From Pseudomonadota bacterium (GTDB lineage: Bacteria > Desulfobacterota > GWC2-55-46 > JADFVP01), in assembly GCA_015222595.1 (NCBI GenBank), contig JADFVP010000225.1, forward strand, positions 1-8,037: a stretch of DNA of 8,037 nt. Reading direction: 5' to 3'. The notes beneath the pieces are model-generated. The model searched no databases. It was not told where the DNA came from and worked only from the letters and a program-made list of their open reading frames with translations. Within the stretch, counting starts at the first letter, position 1; each line of letters begins with the position of its first letter. Made by a program: the position numbers and the translations under genes. This document shows positions 5,455 through 8,037 of this stretch, piece by piece.

Positions 5455-6297
5455 ATGAAGATAAATATTGCAAAGTCCGCCGGGTACTGCTTCGGCGTAA
5501 AGAGGGCCATTAACGAGGCCGAGAAGTGCCGCGAGGGAACTAACGAGCCTATTCATACGCTTGGGCCAATTATCCACAATCCTCAGGCTGTCAAGAAGCT
5601 CGAAGACTCCGAGATTTACTCCAAGGGGTCGGTAGAGGAGATAGAGACCGGTACGGTTATCATACGCTCGCACGGGGTGAAGCTCGAAGAGTACGATAAG
5701 GTACGCGACAAGGGGTTGAGTATCGTTGACGCGACCTGCCCGTTCGTAAAGAAGGCGCAGAGCCTAGTCGCGCTTCTGGCCAAAGAGGGCTATACGGTAA
5801 TTGTGGTCGGCAGCAAAGAGCACCCGGAGGTAAAGGGTATCTTGAGTTACGGCCCAACGGACGTAATGGTGGCCGAAACCCCAGAAGACCTTGCGGAGAT
5901 GGGCCATATAAAGAAGGTCGGCATAGTCTCGCAGACGACGCTTCCGACCGCCAAGCTCGAAGCCGTTGTAGCGTACTGCGTCTCGCACTCAACGGAACTG
6001 AAGGTCTACAACACCATCTGCAACGCAACGAGCATAAGGCAGGAGGAGAGTGAGGAACTCGCGCGCATCTCCGATGTTGTGGTCGTTGTCGGCGGACGCA
6101 ACAGCGCAAATACCAAACGGCTCGTTGAGCTGTGCCGCACCATCCAGCCGCGCACGCACCACATAGAGGTTGCCGCAGAACTGGTACCGGAGTGGTTCGA
6201 AGGGGCCGGCTCCACGGGGGTTACTTCAGGCGCATCGACCCCGACGTGGGTGATAGAAAACGTAATTGAGGAAATTGAAACAATAACCTCAAATTAA
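5455..6297 (+). CDS. ispH: 4-hydroxy-3-methylbut-2-enyl diphosphate (HMBPP) reductase
   Basis: IspH is a [4Fe-4S] enzyme that reduces HMBPP to isopentenyl and dimethylallyl diphosphate, the last step of the MEP pathway. At 280 aa it is slightly shorter than the E. coli enzyme. All three cluster cysteines are present: Cys12 in AGYCFGVKRA, Cys95 in VDATCPFVKK and Cys189 in YNTICNATSIRQ. The diphosphate-binding histidines are His41 (IIHNP), His73 (RSHG) and His123 (KEHPE). The catalytic Glu is Glu125, and SQTT (159-162) supplies the active-site Thr. The polar substrate pocket is NSANT (216-220), with Ser261 in GAST. The organism therefore makes isoprenoids by the MEP route. In several clostridia IspH is fused to S1 domains. 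Here the same neighbours are separate genes with 70 bases between them. Confidence 0.98.
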   Translation: MKINIAKSAGYCFGVKRAINEAEKCREGTNEPIHTLGPIIHNPQAVKKLEDSEIYSKGSVEEIETGTVIIRSHGVKLEEYDKVRDKGLSIVDATCPFVKKAQSLVALLAKEGYTVIVVGSKEHPEVKGILSYGPTDVMVAETPEDLAEMGHIKKVGIVSQTTLPTAKLEAVVAYCVSHSTELKVYNTICNATSIRQEESEELARISDVVVVVGGRNSANTKRLVELCRTIQPRTHHIEVAAELVPEWFEGAGSTGVTSGASTPTWVIENVIEEIETITSN

Positions 6298-6298
6298 T

Positions 6299-6327
6299 TT
6301 GCACTTTCCATATTGCTGTGGTATCTT
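6299..6327 (+). promoter_or_regulatory. Candidate rpsA promoter
   Basis: TTGCAC (6299-6304) and TATCTT (6322-6327) are separated by exactly 17 bases in an AT-rich spacer directly after the ispH stop. The hexamers match the sigma-70 consensus at three and four of six positions. Transcription would begin near 6334, giving a leader of about 35 bases. A separate promoter for the highly expressed S1 gene would make biological sense, but the match is only moderate. Confidence 0.4.
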
Positions 6328-6337
6328 GTTGATATTC

Positions 6338-6357
6338 AAAAAAAAAATCCTAGGGGG
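6338..6357 (+). promoter_or_regulatory. A10 tract and Shine-Dalgarno site in the rpsA leader
   Basis: Ten consecutive A (6338-6347) lie shortly before the ribosome binding site AGGGGG (6352-6357), which is ten bases from ATG 6368. Unstructured A/U-rich leader RNA is a typical S1 target, and S1 represses its own mRNA in E. coli. A similar loop here is inference. The homopolymer is also prone to slippage and sequencing error. Confidence 0.5.
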
Positions 6358-6367
6358 TAACGTATTA

Positions 6368-8037
6368 ATGTTCGCAGAAGACGAGAAGGCTCGTGCAGGT
6401 GAAGCGGGTCCGAGTGAGTTTGAAAAACTGTTCAGTGCAGATCTAAAGGCTTTCAAAGAAGGTGACATAATAAACGGTACTGTTATCGAGAAGACCAAAG
6501 ACTCGGTAATGATAGATATCGGCTACAAGTCTGAAGGCATAGTAGCGCTCCGCGAGTTCAGGGGCGAAGACGGTACAATAACGATTGATGTTGGTGACGA
6601 AGTTACCGTGCTGCTCGAAAAGCGCGAAGACGATCATGGGCACATCAGGCTGTCGAAATCGAAGGCCGATCAGTACAAGGTCTGGGACACGCTCATAGAG
6701 GCGTGCAACAACAACGAGCCGGTACCGGGGCGCATCACACAGCGCATCAAGGGCGGGTTCTACGTTGACGTAAACGGAGTTACGGCATTCCTGCCCGGCT
6801 CTCAGGTCGATCTCAAACCGGTTCGCAACCCAGATGCTCTTATAGGTCAGGAGTTTGAGTTCGTCGTACTGAAGCACAACAGGCGCAAGAACAACGTAAT
6901 AATCTCTCGCCGCACGATCCTGGAAAAGGAGCGCGAGGCGTTGAGGGAAATTACGCTGGCCAACCTCGAAGAGGGTGCGCTTGTCGAAGGGCTTGTCAAG
7001 AATATAACCGACTACGGCGCCTTTCTCGATCTTGGCGGCATAGACGGTCTCGTTCACCTTACCGATCTTTCGTGGGGCAAGGTTTCGCACCCGACCCAGA
7101 TACTCAACATCGGAGACACGGTAACGGTCAAGGTACTCAAGTACAACAAAGAGGACGGCAAGATATCTCTCGGACTCAAGCAGACCAAGGAAGATCCGTG
7201 GCTCTCGGTCGGCGACAAGTACGAAAAGGGCGCGCGCGTCCATGGCAGGGTAGTCAATATTACAGACTACGGCTGCTTTGTGGAGCTGGAGCAGGGCCTC
7301 GAGGGGCTCGTTCATATCTCCGAGATGTCGTGGACCAAGATCCGCCATCCTTCGCAGAAGCTCAAGGTCGATGATGAAGTTGAGGTAATGATACTCGACA
7401 TCGATGCCGACCACAAACGTATCTCGCTTGGCCTCAAGCAGGTAGAGGCCAACCCGTGGGACGGCGCGCAGGACCGCTACCCCAAGGGCTCGAAGATATC
7501 GGGCGTAGTCAAGAACATAACCGACTTCGGTGTCTTCATCGGCGTAGAGGACGGTATCGACGGACTCGTTCATATCTCCGACCTCACGTGGCGCAAGGTG
7601 AAGCACCCGAGCGAAGTCTACAAGAAGGGTCAAGAGGTCGATGCGCAGGTACTCAACATCGACGCTTCCAACAGACGCTTCTCGCTCTCGACCAAACTCC
7701 TTGAGCGCAACCCGTGGGAAGGCGTGCAGGATCGCTACTCTCCGGGCATGACCAAAGACGGTCGCATCACCAGCATTGCCGACTTCGGTGCGTTCGTTGA
7801 ACTCGAAGACGGCCTCGAAGGACTCGTTCATGTCTCGGAGCTCAACAGGGGCAAGAAGAAGGGCGACGACTTCCAGGTAGGCGATATTGTAGAAATCGAG
7901 GTCTTGAACGTAGACCCTGAAGATAACAAGATAGGACTCAGCATCAGGTGCCTCAAAGAGGCAGCGCCTGTAGAAGAAGTTGCCGCGCCTGTAGAAGAGG
8001 CTGCAACTGAGGAAGCACCTGCTGAAGAGGCTGCAAC
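6368..8037 (+). CDS. rpsA: 30S ribosomal protein S1, 3'-truncated by the window edge
   Basis: S1 binds mRNA leaders at the 30S subunit and promotes initiation on structured or weak-SD messages. The frame runs from ATG 6368 off the right edge, giving 556 complete codons. Six S1 (OB-fold) domains begin near residues 31, 118, 202, 286, 372 and 459. Domains 1-2 are divergent, as expected for the ribosome-docking half. Domains 3-6 carry repeated cores such as VKNITDYGAF, GLVHISEMSW and GLKQ. From about residue 532 a tail rich in Ala, Glu and Pro begins (APVEEVAAPVEEAA...) and is still running at the edge. The start is backed by AGGGGG ten bases upstream. The six-domain architecture is that of proteobacterial-type S1 rather than the shorter Firmicutes forms. 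No stop is in view, so the total length is unknown. Confidence 0.97.
   Translation, partial: MFAEDEKARAGEAGPSEFEKLFSADLKAFKEGDIINGTVIEKTKDSVMIDIGYKSEGIVALREFRGEDGTITIDVGDEVTVLLEKREDDHGHIRLSKSKADQYKVWDTLIEACNNNEPVPGRITQRIKGGFYVDVNGVTAFLPGSQVDLKPVRNPDALIGQEFEFVVLKHNRRKNNVIISRRTILEKEREALREITLANLEEGALVEGLVKNITDYGAFLDLGGIDGLVHLTDLSWGKVSHPTQILNIGDTVTVKVLKYNKEDGKISLGLKQTKEDPWLSVGDKYEKGARVHGRVVNITDYGCFVELEQGLEGLVHISEMSWTKIRHPSQKLKVDDEVEVMILDIDADHKRISLGLKQVEANPWDGAQDRYPKGSKISGVVKNITDFGVFIGVEDGIDGLVHISDLTWRKVKHPSEVYKKGQEVDAQVLNIDASNRRFSLSTKLLERNPWEGVQDRYSPGMTKDGRITSIADFGAFVELEDGLEGLVHVSELNRGKKKGDDFQVGDIVEIEVLNVDPEDNKIGLSIRCLKEAAPVEEVAAPVEEAATEEAPAEEAA
7049..7839 (+). repeat. Four in-gene S1 domain repeats with an exact 258-base period
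   Basis: The CTCGTTCA core encoding Leu-Val-His recurs in domains 3-6 at 7049, 7307, 7565 and 7823, each exactly 258 bases (86 codons) after the last. Copies in domains 4 and 5 share 17 identical bases (7307-7323 and 7565-7581). These are domain duplications within rpsA, not a mobile repeat. Confidence 0.85.
7964..8037 (+). repeat. Degenerate repeats encoding the acidic S1 tail
   Basis: GCGCCTGTAGAAGA occurs at 7964-7977 and 7985-7998, with a diverged copy at 8015-8028. GAAGAGGCTGCAAC occurs at 7994-8007 and 8024-8037. They encode Ala-Pro-Val/Ala-Glu-Glu units and are cut by the window edge. Confidence 0.7.

Noticed and set aside
5110..5673. A 187-codon - strand frame across the cmk-ispH junction
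   Set aside because: It overlaps two well-supported + strand genes and shows no domain signature.
6298..6317. Sigma-54-like TTGCAC...TTGC before rpsA
   Set aside because: The spacing between the -24 and -12 elements is three bases too long and the conserved GG is broken.
6443..7831. A 462-codon open frame on the - strand
   Set aside because: It lies entirely antisense to rpsA. Its translation shows no recognisable family and its length follows from the codon bias and repeated domains of rpsA.

Overview
This window is a compact block of housekeeping genes, all on the + strand, from a Gram-negative-type bacterium. The order is hisC-like aminotransferase (5' end missing), DAHP synthase, prephenate dehydrogenase (tyrA), EPSP synthase (aroA), CMP kinase (cmk), HMBPP reductase (ispH) and ribosomal protein S1 (rpsA, 3' end missing). 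Composition is moderately GC-rich by eye. An aromatic-pathway cluster running through tyrA-aroA-cmk into ispH and six-domain rpsA is familiar from the former Deltaproteobacteria and related phyla such as Nitrospirota. I cannot place the organism more precisely, and I see no mobile elements, CRISPR arrays, tRNA/rRNA genes or accessory cargo.

Layout: 1-992 encodes the PLP-dependent aminotransferase, followed by an 88-base gap. 1081-2094 encodes a type I DAHP synthase of the Thermotoga/Bacillus-like class with an N-terminal ferredoxin-like domain. 2095-2357 is the only sizeable non-coding stretch. It holds several inverted repeats: a perfect 9-bp pair that begins directly after the aroF stop, a GAAA-capped hairpin, a purine/pyrimidine hairpin, and two competing helices next to the tyrA start. 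2358-3266 is tyrA. 3267-3341 holds a perfect TATAAT hexamer abutting a 16-bp palindrome, upstream of aroA (3342-4685). aroA overlaps cmk (4682-5398) by four bases. ispH (5455-6297) and rpsA (6368 onward) follow, separated by an AT-rich spacer with a plausible promoter and a run of ten A.

How the genes work together: DAHP synthase makes the first shikimate-pathway intermediate and EPSP synthase catalyses the penultimate step to chorismate. TyrA converts prephenate to 4-hydroxyphenylpyruvate, and a HisC-type aminotransferase can aminate that product, as well as acting in histidine synthesis. The second half shifts to core growth functions: CMP recycling, the last step of the MEP isoprenoid pathway, and translation. 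The genes look conventional. The parts most worth a second look are non-coding: the aroF-tyrA spacer, the palindrome at the aroA promoter, and the rpsA leader. Sequence and family numbering also argue for later starts than the longest open frames for the DAHP synthase and aroA. I found no convincing undescribed system here.
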